Shown here: positions 1 to 6,986 of the stretch, one piece after another | Position numbering within the stretch: the stretch's first letter is position 1 | Layout: the number at the start of each line of letters is the position of its first letter | Assembly: GCA_013329455.1 (NCBI GenBank) | Contig: DUKF01000201.1 | Span: 1-10,202, forward strand | Direction of reading: 5' to 3' | Length of the DNA: 10,202 nt | Source: Methanotrichaceae archaeon | GTDB lineage: Archaea; Halobacteriota; Methanosarcinia; Methanotrichales; Methanotrichaceae | Notes under the pieces: model-generated | Seen by the model: the letters and a program-made list of their open reading frames with translations, nothing else | The model's database searches: none | What the model was told of the DNA's origin: nothing | Translations under genes and position numbers: made by a program

Positions 1-603
1 GCCGCCAGAGAAGAGGTGCCCGGAAGGCGTGGATATCCAGGATATATGTACACCACCCTGGCTATCCAGTACGAGCGTGCGGGAATCATCACCGGCAAGA
101 ATGGGTCCATCACTCAGTTCCCCATCCTCACCATGCCCGGTGACGACATCACTCACCCGATACCCGACCTCAGCGGTTACATCACCGAAGGTCAGCTTAT
201 CGTATCTCGTGAGCTTCACCGAAAGGGCATCTACCCACCGATCGACATCAGGCCTTCTCTCAGCAGGCTGATGAACTCCGGTATCGGTGAGGGTCACACC
301 CGAGAGGATCACAGAGCGGTATCTGACCAGCTCTACGCCTACTATGCAGAGGGCTGCGATCTGAGAGGCCTTGTGGCCATCGTCGGTAAAGAGGCTCTCT
401 CAGAGAGGGACCGTCTCGTCCTCGAGTTTGCCGACGCCTTCGAGCGGCGGTTCGTCAACCAGGGCAGAGATGAGGACCGGACCATCTTCGATACCCTGGA
501 CCTCGGCTGGGATCTCCTGAAAGAGCTTCCCGAGACGATGCTCACGAGGATCGACGACCACCTCATAAAGAAGTACCACCCCAGGTACAGGAAGAAAGAG
601 TGA
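1..603 (+). CDS. atpB: A-type ATP synthase subunit B, C-terminal part (5' truncated by window edge)
   Basis: Subunit B is the non-catalytic nucleotide-binding subunit of the A1 head, alternating with catalytic subunit A in the A3B3 hexamer of the archaeal A1Ao ATP synthase at the cytoplasmic face of the membrane. The frame is open from base 1 with no upstream stop, so the visible 200 codons are the C-terminal portion of a protein that is usually about 460 residues. Recognisable family stretches are [16 protein letters not shown] at the very start, the [20 protein letters not shown] segment, GQLIVSREL, and [19 protein letters not shown]. The C-terminal helical domain ends in a basic tail (HPRYRKKE). 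The GTG at base 16 is an internal valine codon, not the start. The stop is 4 bases before the atpD start, which indicates an operon. Identification is very secure. Confidence 0.97.
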   Translation, partial: AAREEVPGRRGYPGYMYTTLAIQYERAGIITGKNGSITQFPILTMPGDDITHPIPDLSGYITEGQLIVSRELHRKGIYPPIDIRPSLSRLMNSGIGEGHTREDHRAVSDQLYAYYAEGCDLRGLVAIVGKEALSERDRLVLEFADAFERRFVNQGRDEDRTIFDTLDLGWDLLKELPETMLTRIDDHLIKKYHPRYRKKE

Positions 604-607
604 GATC

Positions 608-1303
608 ATGCCCGTAATCCCTGGGACGAAGCCGACTAGGGCAGTCCTGATAGCTCTCAAGAGGAGGATCAAGGTCGCTCAGAGTGGTCACGCGCTTCTG
701 AAGATGAAGCGTGACGGCCTGATGATCGAATTTTTTGAGGTCCTCAACCAGGCGAGAACGATCAGGCAGGAGCTAGTAGAGGACTTCATCAGAGCTCAGC
801 AGAGCCTCAACATGGCCAAAGCCTCTGAGGGCACCCTAACGATCAAGAGCGTCGCCTTCGCCCTCCAGAAAGAGCCGGCTGTGGAGCTGGAAAGCAGGAA
901 TATCATGGGCGTCGTTGTGCCGAAGATTACGGCAGATTCTGTGCAAAAGCAGATGTTCGAGCGTGGATACGGCATCATCGGTACGAGCGCTGCCATCGAC
1001 GAAGCTGCTGAGGCCTACGAGAGCCTTGTGGACAAGATCATCACCGCTGCAGAGGTGGAGACCGCGTTGATAAAGCTAGTGGACGACATTGACAACACTA
1101 AGAGACGAGTGAACGCTCTGGAGTTCAAAGTGATACCCGACATCAACGATACCGTGCGGTTCATCGGCTTCGCTCTGGAAGAGATGGAAAGAGACAACCT
1201 CGTCAAGCTGAAGATGCTCAAGGGCAAGTCCCAGAGAGCCGAGAAGGCCGCAGCTGCCAAAAAGCTGGCAGCTGCAGCAGCGGCAAAGTCCAAAGCTGCA
1301 TAG
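608..1303 (+). CDS. atpD: A-type ATP synthase subunit D (central stalk)
   Basis: Subunit D forms the long coiled-coil rotor shaft of the A1Ao ATP synthase, transmitting rotation between the membrane ring and the A3B3 head. The 231-residue product opens with the family signature PTRAVLIALKRRIKVAQSGHALLKMKRDGL, an N-terminal helix that pairs with the C-terminal helix. The middle is a small domain with GIIGTSAAIDEA, and a second long helix contains RRVNALEFKVIPDINDTVRFI, also typical of the family. The last 25 or so residues are an Ala/Lys-rich tail that looks like a low-complexity extension beyond the conserved core. The ATG lies 4 bases after the atpB stop, and a GTGAG at 600-604 overlapping that stop is the likely ribosome-binding site, suggesting translational coupling. 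Confidence 0.97.
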   Translation: MPVIPGTKPTRAVLIALKRRIKVAQSGHALLKMKRDGLMIEFFEVLNQARTIRQELVEDFIRAQQSLNMAKASEGTLTIKSVAFALQKEPAVELESRNIMGVVVPKITADSVQKQMFERGYGIIGTSAAIDEAAEAYESLVDKIITAAEVETALIKLVDDIDNTKRRVNALEFKVIPDINDTVRFIGFALEEMERDNLVKLKMLKGKSQRAEKAAAAKKLAAAAAAKSKAA

Positions 1304-1324
1304 GCATCTTAACGGCGTTAGCGT

Positions 1325-1501
1325 ATGCCCAACGTGCTTGAACGAAAGGCAGATGAGTGGTTTGGAACCCCCGAGAAGAAGGCACGACTGCTACAGTGGC
1401 TCGTGTACATCTCGAACCTGTACGTGCTCTTCGGGGTGTTCGTCCTCATTTACGTTCTGTACGGCGATCATCTGATCGCCCTCTGGAACTCATTGAGGTA
1501 G
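1325..1501 (+). CDS. ahaG: Small one-helix membrane protein in the ahaG position of the ATP synthase operon
   Basis: This is a 58-residue ORF beginning 21 bases after the atpD stop on the same strand and ending just before the terminator, so it is most likely the last gene of the ATP synthase operon. The first 23 residues are hydrophilic and charged (LERKADEWFGTPEKKARLL). Residues about 25-47 form one strongly hydrophobic segment rich in Tyr/Val/Leu (LVYISNLYVLFGVFVLIYVL), followed by a short tail ending WNSLR. One transmembrane helix is expected. In Methanosarcina mazei the operon was described as ahaHIKECFABDG, with a very small hydrophobic product G after D; this gene matches in position, size and character. 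Its function is unknown: it may be an accessory or assembly factor of the Ao sector. No strong Shine-Dalgarno site is visible. The gene symbol rests on context and should be taken as provisional. Confidence 0.7.
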   Translation: MPNVLERKADEWFGTPEKKARLLQWLVYISNLYVLFGVFVLIYVLYGDHLIALWNSLR

Positions 1502-1509
1502 AGATGAGA

Positions 1510-1565
1510 GGGAACCGTGGGTCCCACCAGATCGGGGTCCAGGTTCGCTCAAATCCTATTTTTTT
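1510..1565 (+). terminator. Likely terminator of the ATP synthase operon
   Basis: A short imperfect hairpin lies just after the small membrane protein gene: GGG 1510-1512 pairs with CCC 1523-1525 and ACC 1514-1516 with GGT 1520-1522, with a bulged A and a 3-base loop. It is followed by a run of seven T at 1559-1565. Archaeal termination depends mainly on U-rich tracts, so the T run is the stronger part of the evidence. The next gene is on the opposite strand, which makes termination here expected. Confidence 0.55.
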
Positions 1566-1570
1566 CGCGA

Positions 1571-1595
1571 TTTTAAAAAAAAGTTACAAATTTCC
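1571..1595 (-). terminator. Likely terminator of the trpB2-NAD kinase-like unit
   Basis: Eight A residues at 1575-1582 read as a U8 tract on the minus strand, beginning 14 bases after the stop codon of the kinase-like gene. With the oppositely directed T7 at 1559-1565 and the TCGCGA palindrome at 1565-1570 between them, this forms a compact two-way termination region between convergent transcripts. Confidence 0.55.
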
Positions 1596-2723
1596 TCATC
1601 CGTCTATGACTTTTGATGAGGCAGCGACATCTTTGAGCTGGGCCATCCTGTAGCCTGTAACTACCTGACGTTTCCCTGATATCGTCTCATCGAGATCAAT
1701 GTCGCCGGTGTCGACGAGAAGGCGGGGCGTCTCCTTCAGCTTGTGAGGGGTGGCGACGATTATGAGGTTTTCAGGGCCCGCTTTTCGGAGGACTTTGGGG
1801 CTGATCTGTTGGCTTCCCCTTCCAAGTACGAAGCCCTGGGCGCCGATGGGGCTGACTATTATCTTCGCCTTTCCTTCTTCTTCCAAGATTCGGAGCAGGT
1901 CACGTTCCGAGGCGTCACTACAGATTATCTGGCCGTCTTGGACGACGTCGACCCCAAGAAGGGTCTTTTCAACGTCCAGAACTTCGGCGATCTTGGCGGT
2001 GGTGGTCCCCGCCCCGAGGATGTAGACCGAGCCGTCCCGCATGAACTCCGAGGTGAAGATCGCTATCTGGAGTTTAAAATCGTCCTCATCGTGGCTGGCG
2101 TAGATCTGTTTTCTCTCCTGGACGAGGACCGGTTTGTAGGGGGTCTTTGCGATGCCGTAGATCTTGGTGTCAAGGGTTCCTGACCTGTACTTCTCCTCGT
2201 CGACGTCTACGATCTCCGTCTCCCTCGTGTTGAGATCTCCTTCGAGGTATCCTCTGATCAGCTCTCCTGCTGCTTGAGGGCTTATGGCGAAGACCCCTGA
2301 GTGCATCTTGACGCCGGCAGGTATCCCGATGATGGGGATATCAGATTTAATGACGCCCGAGACGTCCCGAGCGGTCCCGTCGCCACCGCAGAAGACGACC
2401 AGGTCAGCGCCGTTCCTGAGAAAAGATCTGCAAGCCTCTCTCGTGTCCTCAGCGCTCGATTCATCTGAAGCTCTGTGAACGACCTGATATTCGAGGCCGC
2501 ATCTTCGAAGCGAAGACTCGCCCATATTGCCGCTGGCGGCAAAAAAGAGGGCATCGATCCCACGGAGTTCCTTCAGAGCCGTTTCGGCTCGGCGGGGGGC
2601 GACCGGCTCTGCGCCCCTCCGCCTTGCCTCCTCAGCGAGGCCGTCAGTCCCCTTGAGGCCGACTGCCCCGCCCATCCCGGCGACGGGGTTGATCAAAAAC
2701 CCCACCTTCTTCAGGCTCTCCAT
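1596..2723 (-). CDS. ATP-NAD kinase-like protein (COG3199 type)
   Basis: This 375-residue protein belongs to the diacylglycerol/NAD kinase fold superfamily, in the archaeal COG3199 branch annotated as ATP-NAD kinase. The expected reaction would be phosphorylation of NAD to NADP in the cytoplasm. Visible motifs are an N-terminal beta-strand and glycine loop (GFLINPVAGMGG, residues 8-19), a KGTDG segment (24-28), the hallmark GGDGT nucleotide-binding loop (113-117, in FCGGDGTARDV), and IIGIPAGVKMHSGVFA (131-146). A glycine-rich C-terminal part follows (ILGAGTTTAKIAEVL, 235-249; GQGF-like IGAQGFVLGRG, 293-303). The true substrate is less certain than the fold, since this branch is poorly studied. 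It lies 13 bases after trpB2 on the same strand and is probably cotranscribed. The AAAGGAG ribosome site (2724-2730) touches the ATG directly, which is unusually close, but the N-terminus fits the family. Confidence 0.85.
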   Translation of the reverse strand: MESLKKVGFLINPVAGMGGAVGLKGTDGLAEEARRRGAEPVAPRRAETALKELRGIDALFFAASGNMGESSLRRCGLEYQVVHRASDESSAEDTREACRSFLRNGADLVVFCGGDGTARDVSGVIKSDIPIIGIPAGVKMHSGVFAISPQAAGELIRGYLEGDLNTRETEIVDVDEEKYRSGTLDTKIYGIAKTPYKPVLVQERKQIYASHDEDDFKLQIAIFTSEFMRDGSVYILGAGTTTAKIAEVLDVEKTLLGVDVVQDGQIICSDASERDLLRILEEEGKAKIIVSPIGAQGFVLGRGSQQISPKVLRKAGPENLIIVATPHKLKETPRLLVDTGDIDLDETISGKRQVVTGYRMAQLKDVAASSKVIDG

Positions 2724-2736
2724 CTCCTTTCAGAAC

Positions 2737-4089
2737 TTAGAACTTGGGAATCTTCGCCAGGGACTGCTTCACCAACTCTTCTGGGTACTCGTAGTCTTCG
2801 AGGTTGCCAGAGAAGTAGGCGTCGTAGGAGGAGAGGTCGAAGTGGCCGTGGCCGCTGAGGGAGATGACGATCGTCTTCTCTTCGCCGGTCTTCTTGCACT
2901 CGATAGCATCGTCGATGGCCGGCTTTAGGGCGTGGGATGCCTCCGGAGCTGGGAGGATCCCCTCGGTCCTTGCGAAGGTGACAGCAGCCTTGAAGACCTC
3001 GTTCTGGTGGAAGGACTGGCCCTCGATCACTCCGTCGTGGACGAGGTTGCATAGAAGCGGAGCGTCGCCGTGGTACCGGAGACCTCCAGCGTGGATCGAC
3101 GGCGGTATGAAGTCGTGGCCCAGGGTGTACATCTTGAGGAGGGGGGTCAGCCTTGCAGTGTCTCCGAAGTCGTAGGCATAAAGGCCCTTGGTCAAAGTCG
3201 GGCAGGCTGCAGGCTCGCAGGCTACCATTCTGATCTCCTTTTTGTCTTTCAGCTTGTCGGGAACGAAGGGGAAGCACATACCCGGGAAGTTGGAGCCTCC
3301 GCCGACGCAGCCGTATATGACGTCGGGATAGTCGTCGACCATGTCGAGCTGCTTTTTAAGTTCCTGACCTTCGACGGTCTGGTGGAGGAGGACGTGGTTC
3401 AGAACGGACCCCAGGGCGTAATTGGTGTTGTCGTGGGTTGCGGCGTCTTCGACGGCCTCGGAGATTGCGATCCCCAGGCTTCCGCCGGTGTTGGGGTGCT
3501 CTTTGCGGATCGCCCTTCCGGAGTTGGTAAGCTCGCTGGGGCTTGCTACGCATTCTGCGCCCCAGACTTGCATTATGCTCTTTCTATAGGGTTTCTGGTC
3601 GAAGCTCGCCCTCACCATGTAGACCCTGCACTCCAGGTCGAAGAAGTTGGTGGCCATGCTGAGGGCCGAGCCCCACTGGCCAGCGCCGGTCTCGGTGGCG
3701 ATCCTCTCGATCCCCGCCTTCATGTTGTAGTAGGCCTGGGGGACGGCGGTGTTGGGCTTGTGGCTCCCGGCGGGGCTTACGCCCTCGTACTTGTAGTATA
3801 TCTTAGCCGGGGTTTTGAGATGCTCTTCGAGCCTGTGGGCCCGGAAGAGGGGGGTCGGCCTCCAGAGCTTGAGGATCTCCCTGACCTCGTCTGGGATGTC
3901 GATCCACCGCTCGGTGCTCGCCTCCTGCTTTATCAGCTCCATCGGAAAGATCGCTTCCAGGTCTTTCGGTTCGAGGGGCTTTCCCGTCTGGGGGTTCAGG
4001 GGCGGGTCCAGGGGCGTTAAAAGATCGGCGGCAACGTTGTACCACCGCTTTGGCATCTCTTCTTCATCCAGCAGTATTTTAGTTTGCAA
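2737..4089 (-). CDS. trpB2: Tryptophan synthase beta chain-like PLP enzyme, TrpB2 type
   Basis: This is a 450-residue fold-type II PLP enzyme. TrpB2 condenses indole with L-serine to tryptophan; serine deamination has been proposed as an alternative role where a second TrpB exists. The PLP lysine is Lys111 in [11 protein letters not shown]. Other marks are the [12 protein letters not shown] loop (133-144), which binds the serine carboxylate, and the phosphate-binding glycine loop [11 protein letters not shown] (260-270). [13 protein letters not shown] segment (PAPEASHAL) and SLSGHGHFD near the C-terminus fit the family. The N-terminal extension (about 90 residues before the core, with the IPDEVR and [12 protein letters not shown] motifs) and overall length distinguish TrpB2 from the roughly 400-residue TrpB1. 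The start is a TTG chosen because GGAGGG lies 8 bases upstream. No trpA or other trp gene is nearby, as is usual for trpB2. It is the first gene of a probable two-gene unit. Confidence 0.95.
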   Translation of the reverse strand: MQTKILLDEEEMPKRWYNVAADLLTPLDPPLNPQTGKPLEPKDLEAIFPMELIKQEASTERWIDIPDEVREILKLWRPTPLFRAHRLEEHLKTPAKIYYKYEGVSPAGSHKPNTAVPQAYYNMKAGIERIATETGAGQWGSALSMATNFFDLECRVYMVRASFDQKPYRKSIMQVWGAECVASPSELTNSGRAIRKEHPNTGGSLGIAISEAVEDAATHDNTNYALGSVLNHVLLHQTVEGQELKKQLDMVDDYPDVIYGCVGGGSNFPGMCFPFVPDKLKDKKEIRMVACEPAACPTLTKGLYAYDFGDTARLTPLLKMYTLGHDFIPPSIHAGGLRYHGDAPLLCNLVHDGVIEGQSFHQNEVFKAAVTFARTEGILPAPEASHALKPAIDDAIECKKTGEEKTIVISLSGHGHFDLSSYDAYFSGNLEDYEYPEELVKQSLAKIPKF

Positions 4090-4096
4090 TGGTCAA

Positions 4097-4102
4097 CCCT
4101 CC
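4097..4102 (-). promoter_or_regulatory. Shine-Dalgarno site of trpB2
   Basis: GGAGGG on the minus strand ends 7-8 bases before a TTG codon at 4087-4089. This strong site decides the start: no ATG or GTG lies at a suitable distance, and the protein N-terminus read from this TTG ([18 protein letters not shown]) fits TrpB2 proteins. Confidence 0.75.
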
Positions 4103-4156
4103 AGGAAACGTAAAAGTTGATGTACTCTTATGTGCATCGTGGTAATAATCACAGCG

Positions 4157-4164
4157 TTATTTAA
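4157..4164 (-). promoter_or_regulatory. TATA box of the trpB2 promoter
   Basis: TTAAATAA on the minus strand, preceded by an A/C-rich stretch (AAAACCC) that could serve as the BRE. It matches the archaeal TATA consensus. With the usual spacing of about 25 bases, transcription would start near 4135, giving a leader of about 45 bases that includes the Shine-Dalgarno site. There is no other comparably good box between here and the gene. Confidence 0.55.
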
Positions 4165-4219
4165 GGGTTTTGGGGTATGAGGTCCAACGCACTCGATAAC
4201 ATAAATATCAGAAATAAGT

Positions 4220-4253
4220 GCTTAAGATATCGGATATTTCCGATACTCTAAGC
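4220..4253. repeat. Two-step inverted repeat between the surface protein gene and the trpB2 promoter
   Basis: An inner perfect 7-base repeat (TATCGGA 4228-4234 and TCCGATA 4239-4245, loop TATT) is extended by an outer perfect 5-base pair (GCTTA 4220-4224 and TAAGC 4249-4253) across a symmetrical 3x3 mismatch (AGA/CTC). As RNA it would form a stem of 12 pairs with an internal loop. It lies 33 bases downstream of the surface protein stop and about 55-90 bases upstream of the trpB2 TATA box. It may therefore be a 3' stem-loop or terminator of the former, or a regulator-binding site for the latter. The sequence after it on the minus strand is only moderately T-rich. Confidence 0.7.
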
Positions 4254-4285
4254 TCCTATTTCCTCCTAAATTTCTAATCTCAGTT

Positions 4286-6958
4286 TCATCCTTCATCCAC
4301 CAATATTGTGCAAAAGCTATCGCCAGCGATCCAATAATCGCCGTTATAGCCACCGGTGGCTTTTGCCCGGTTCACCAGTTCCCCGTCCGGACAATTGACC
4401 ACGTCGAGCCAGAGAGTAATACTTGATACGTCTCCTATTGCCAGGTGGGTCAATGTCCAGTTGGCGCTGCCAGCGGTCAGCTCCGTCGGCCTTATTGAAG
4501 AGTCGATGAAGCTTGACCTCTGAGGGAAAATATCTTTTATGTAAACGGGACCTATTGCCCTGTTTCCGTCGTTTTCAACTTTGATTACGTAACGGGCTAT
4601 GCTGGATATCTCGGAACAGTTCAGGTGATCGATCTCACCAGTCTTTGTCACGTTAAGATGAGGCCGATCGTACTTTGGAACGCCCGTTAAGATGATCTTT
4701 CGGTGTACCGAGTAGTCTCCTTCGTACTGCTCGTCCATGTTGATTTCGTAGGATCGTGGACCTCCATCCGCATCTGTACATTTTCTGTCGACCAAATTTT
4801 CTGTTTCATCTCTCAAAATCACGCAGTCTCCATCGTTGTTCCAGATTTCCACACCAAGTCCCATGTACAAATCCGTCGTGGAGTTGCGCCCGTGACCACT
4901 ATGTACTTTCACAATAGCGCCCGGGAACAACGTGAAACCATTCGGGAACGGGAATTTGTGTGTGTATGTGTCGCCTTTGTCCAGTAGCGTCCAGCCAGTC
5001 ATGTCTACAGGCCCGGCGCCTCGATTGGTTATCTGGACCCATTCTTCAATAAGATCCATCGCGCTGATATAAACCGCCCCACCAGCCCCATCGTAATTAT
5101 TCGACCAATGACCCTGTTGCGCTATCACTCTGTATCTGGCTTTGCCTGAGAAGTTGGCCTCTGTTTTCATTTCGTTGAGGCCTCGGACCTCTGTCTCTTT
5201 GTCTAGACGATCGGCGTTGGTGTACTCCTCGCCGATGTAGCTCGTGTTTCTGACTCGGGACCACACGCCCTCTTTCCATTTCAGGGAGGAATTGATGGAG
5301 ATGTCATTGGTAAGGGTCTGATTCACGGGTGCATGTACGACGCTGATGTCCTTGGCGATGTAGTTTGTCTCGGTTTCTATTAGCTCTTCAGAATCATAAA
5401 TCCCAGTCCCGTATTCGTATGTCTTCTGCCCTTCCCTAATTCTCTTACTTGTTGCAGCGAACCCCGTTCCCGATGTCGACTTATTGAAGGTTAAGCTCGA
5501 ATTCTCTTCATCGATCCTATCATAAATTCTGAAGCTTCCGATGTAATCTTCTCGTGCTTCGATGACCGGAACACCATGAACTGAGGCTCCTGGATCTGAC
5601 AACTTGAGAACTCCGATGTGGCCCATGCCGTCAAATTCAGAATCGACGACCATCATCGACCTATTTTGATCACGTACAATCCGACTCTCAAGATCTACCG
5701 AGGTTGCATATCGATAGGATTCGCTCATTGAGGTATCAGTTACGTTATTTTGTATGCAGTTCATACATGCCTGATACCCGTGTGCATAGGCTTCACCGGG
5801 ACTTGAAAACCATCTCCGATTTTCTGGTTTTATGCGCTTTGCATCTCGGCACCATGGGACATGATATCTATTCGAATACCTCGATCCGACAACAGCTGAT
5901 GTCATTCTGCTTTTGGAGCACAACTCTTCGGTCCATGTTGAAGAGTAGGTCATGGATCTGTTGCGCGGAAGCCCCAAAGTTGTAGTGGTGTAACTTGCGG
6001 AAATGTCTTTATCCATTTCGATGGAGGCATTTCCCACGTTGAAAGAGACGTTGTCGAATTTGATGGATCTGTTCTCTCTCAGAAGTCGCGTACTCTCTTC
6101 GCTTTCGTATGATCCGCTGCCATGCTCTTTAGTGTTCAGCTCAACGCTGATGACATCGCCATATGGGGTGGTGTAATAACCGTTGTCCACGTTTACGAAT
6201 CCAGATCCAGAAACCACTTGATTCATATCAAATTTAAGATAATAAGTGGCATTTGTGAATCCCTCCTCCTGCCCGATCCAGCACTCGTCCTCGTTCGAAA
6301 TTTCGCATTCTTCCGACTCGATGAGGGGATCTTCTATCGGGCAGCTATCGGGTTGATCTCCAACATTCAGACACGAGACGTTCCACAAACTTCCATCATC
6401 ATACTTTCCAAAACAGCAACTCAGAGCATCATCATCTCTGCCAGAACGACAGAAATCTCCCGACGCTGGAGCCCTTTTGCTCGATATCATGAACCCCCAA
6501 TTCGGGCTGCCATCAGGATATCTGGACCAGGCGCAGCTATCGTCTCGGTCGTCCGCCAGCTTCGGCGTCCTATCGACCTCGACGCCTGAATTATCTTTCA
6601 GTATGACTGATTCATCCAGATTATCTAGCCATTGTTCTTTTGGAGGACGTTCGGGTATTGCGTAGAAGCCCTTCGCCTCTATCGTGGATCCAGAAGGTAT
6701 ACGCACAATTTCCTTATCACCATGCGCCGTGACCAGCGCCCAGCCGCTTATATCAACATCTTCGTTCCCGGTGTTGTAAAGCTCCACCCATTCGAGAACG
6801 TCTGGAGAACGATCGTCACCGTTTGGGTTTAGCTCCACTTCGTTTATTATTATTGTTCCAGACCCAGAAGAGATAAAAAAGATCAGTAATGTCAGTGCCA
6901 ATAATGCCGCTGGTCGCGTTTTGCTCTCCCTCCGGACCGGCTCAATGTTTGAATACAC
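4286..6958 (-). CDS. Large secreted protein with two lamin-tail domains, Ada-like metal motif and DUF11-like C-terminus
   Basis: This 890-residue protein starts at a GTG. Residues 18-31 form a hydrophobic core after a basic N-terminus, a probable signal peptide; no C-terminal membrane anchor is visible. A lamin-tail domain follows (about 34-132, IIINEVELNPNG...EWVELYNTG...ISGWAL). A cysteine-rich segment (142-226) has eight Cys residues. A duplicated module then occupies about 250-455 and 496-613, the first copy interrupted by an Ada/thermonuclease-tail-like motif (His366, Cys370, Cys398, Cys401). A second lamin-tail domain spans about 626-735 (EEWVQITNRG...MTGWTLLDKG). The C-terminus is DUF11-like (769-868). 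I count 18 N-X-S/T sequons, consistent with a glycosylated cell-surface protein. The gene looks AT-richer than its neighbours. A GGAGGG inside codons 9-11 has no start codon at suitable distance behind it. Its function is unknown; adhesion or envelope structure is a guess. Confidence 0.85.
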   Translation of the reverse strand: MYSNIEPVRRESKTRPAALLALTLLIFFISSGSGTIIINEVELNPNGDDRSPDVLEWVELYNTGNEDVDISGWALVTAHGDKEIVRIPSGSTIEAKGFYAIPERPPKEQWLDNLDESVILKDNSGVEVDRTPKLADDRDDSCAWSRYPDGSPNWGFMISSKRAPASGDFCRSGRDDDALSCCFGKYDDGSLWNVSCLNVGDQPDSCPIEDPLIESEECEISNEDECWIGQEEGFTNATYYLKFDMNQVVSGSGFVNVDNGYYTTPYGDVISVELNTKEHGSGSYESEESTRLLRENRSIKFDNVSFNVGNASIEMDKDISASYTTTTLGLPRNRSMTYSSTWTEELCSKSRMTSAVVGSRYSNRYHVPWCRDAKRIKPENRRWFSSPGEAYAHGYQACMNCIQNNVTDTSMSESYRYATSVDLESRIVRDQNRSMMVVDSEFDGMGHIGVLKLSDPGASVHGVPVIEAREDYIGSFRIYDRIDEENSSLTFNKSTSGTGFAATSKRIREGQKTYEYGTGIYDSEELIETETNYIAKDISVVHAPVNQTLTNDISINSSLKWKEGVWSRVRNTSYIGEEYTNADRLDKETEVRGLNEMKTEANFSGKARYRVIAQQGHWSNNYDGAGGAVYISAMDLIEEWVQITNRGAGPVDMTGWTLLDKGDTYTHKFPFPNGFTLFPGAIVKVHSGHGRNSTTDLYMGLGVEIWNNDGDCVILRDETENLVDRKCTDADGGPRSYEINMDEQYEGDYSVHRKIILTGVPKYDRPHLNVTKTGEIDHLNCSEISSIARYVIKVENDGNRAIGPVYIKDIFPQRSSFIDSSIRPTELTAGSANWTLTHLAIGDVSSITLWLDVVNCPDGELVNRAKATGGYNGDYWIAGDSFCTILVDEG
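5120..6211 (-). repeat. Internal module duplication in the surface protein
   Basis: Two diverged copies are visible in the protein. Copy A covers residues about 250-455 and copy B about 496-613. Shared landmarks in order are SGSGF/SGTGF, GSGSYESEE/GTGIYDSEE, and KDIS (317 and 536), followed exactly 25 residues later by a W-x-E (Trp342 and Trp561). Then come a D/N-T-S (408 and 571) and a final beta-like strand (EFDGMGHIGV / NFSGKARYRV). Copy A is longer because it carries an extra metal-motif segment between the W-x-E and DTS landmarks, plus other length differences nearer the front. Confidence 0.6.
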
Positions 6959-6986
6959 GAAAAGGGTTTCGATGTCGTCATCGCTT

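Noticed and set aside
1511..1556. Possible 3' half of a tRNA, because of the GGTTCG...AATCC-like string
   Set aside because: The arms of a T-stem do not pair and no acceptor, D or anticodon arm can be drawn around it.
1743..2183. 146-codon + strand open frame opposite the NAD kinase-like gene
   Set aside because: It is the complement of a gene with a GGDGT motif and normal family structure, so coding on this strand is not credible.
3070..4020. Long open frame (316 codons) on the + strand opposite trpB2
   Set aside because: It is antisense to a clear TrpB2 coding region with intact motifs; such open frames are common opposite G/C-ending codons. The translation shows no recognisable domain.
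4161..4202. 13-residue ORF on the minus strand as a possible trp leader peptide
   Set aside because: It contains no Trp codon, has no ribosome site, and its stop overlaps the presumed TATA box, so it would not be in the trpB2 transcript.
4254..4285. Strong AGGAGG on the minus strand at about 4261-4267, as a site for an extra small gene
   Set aside because: No ATG, GTG or TTG follows at a usable distance; it is probably chance purine-rich sequence after the surface protein stop.
6122..6589. 155-codon + strand open frame inside the surface protein gene
   Set aside because: It lies opposite the lamin-tail and cysteine-rich coding region, has low-complexity composition and no supporting signals.
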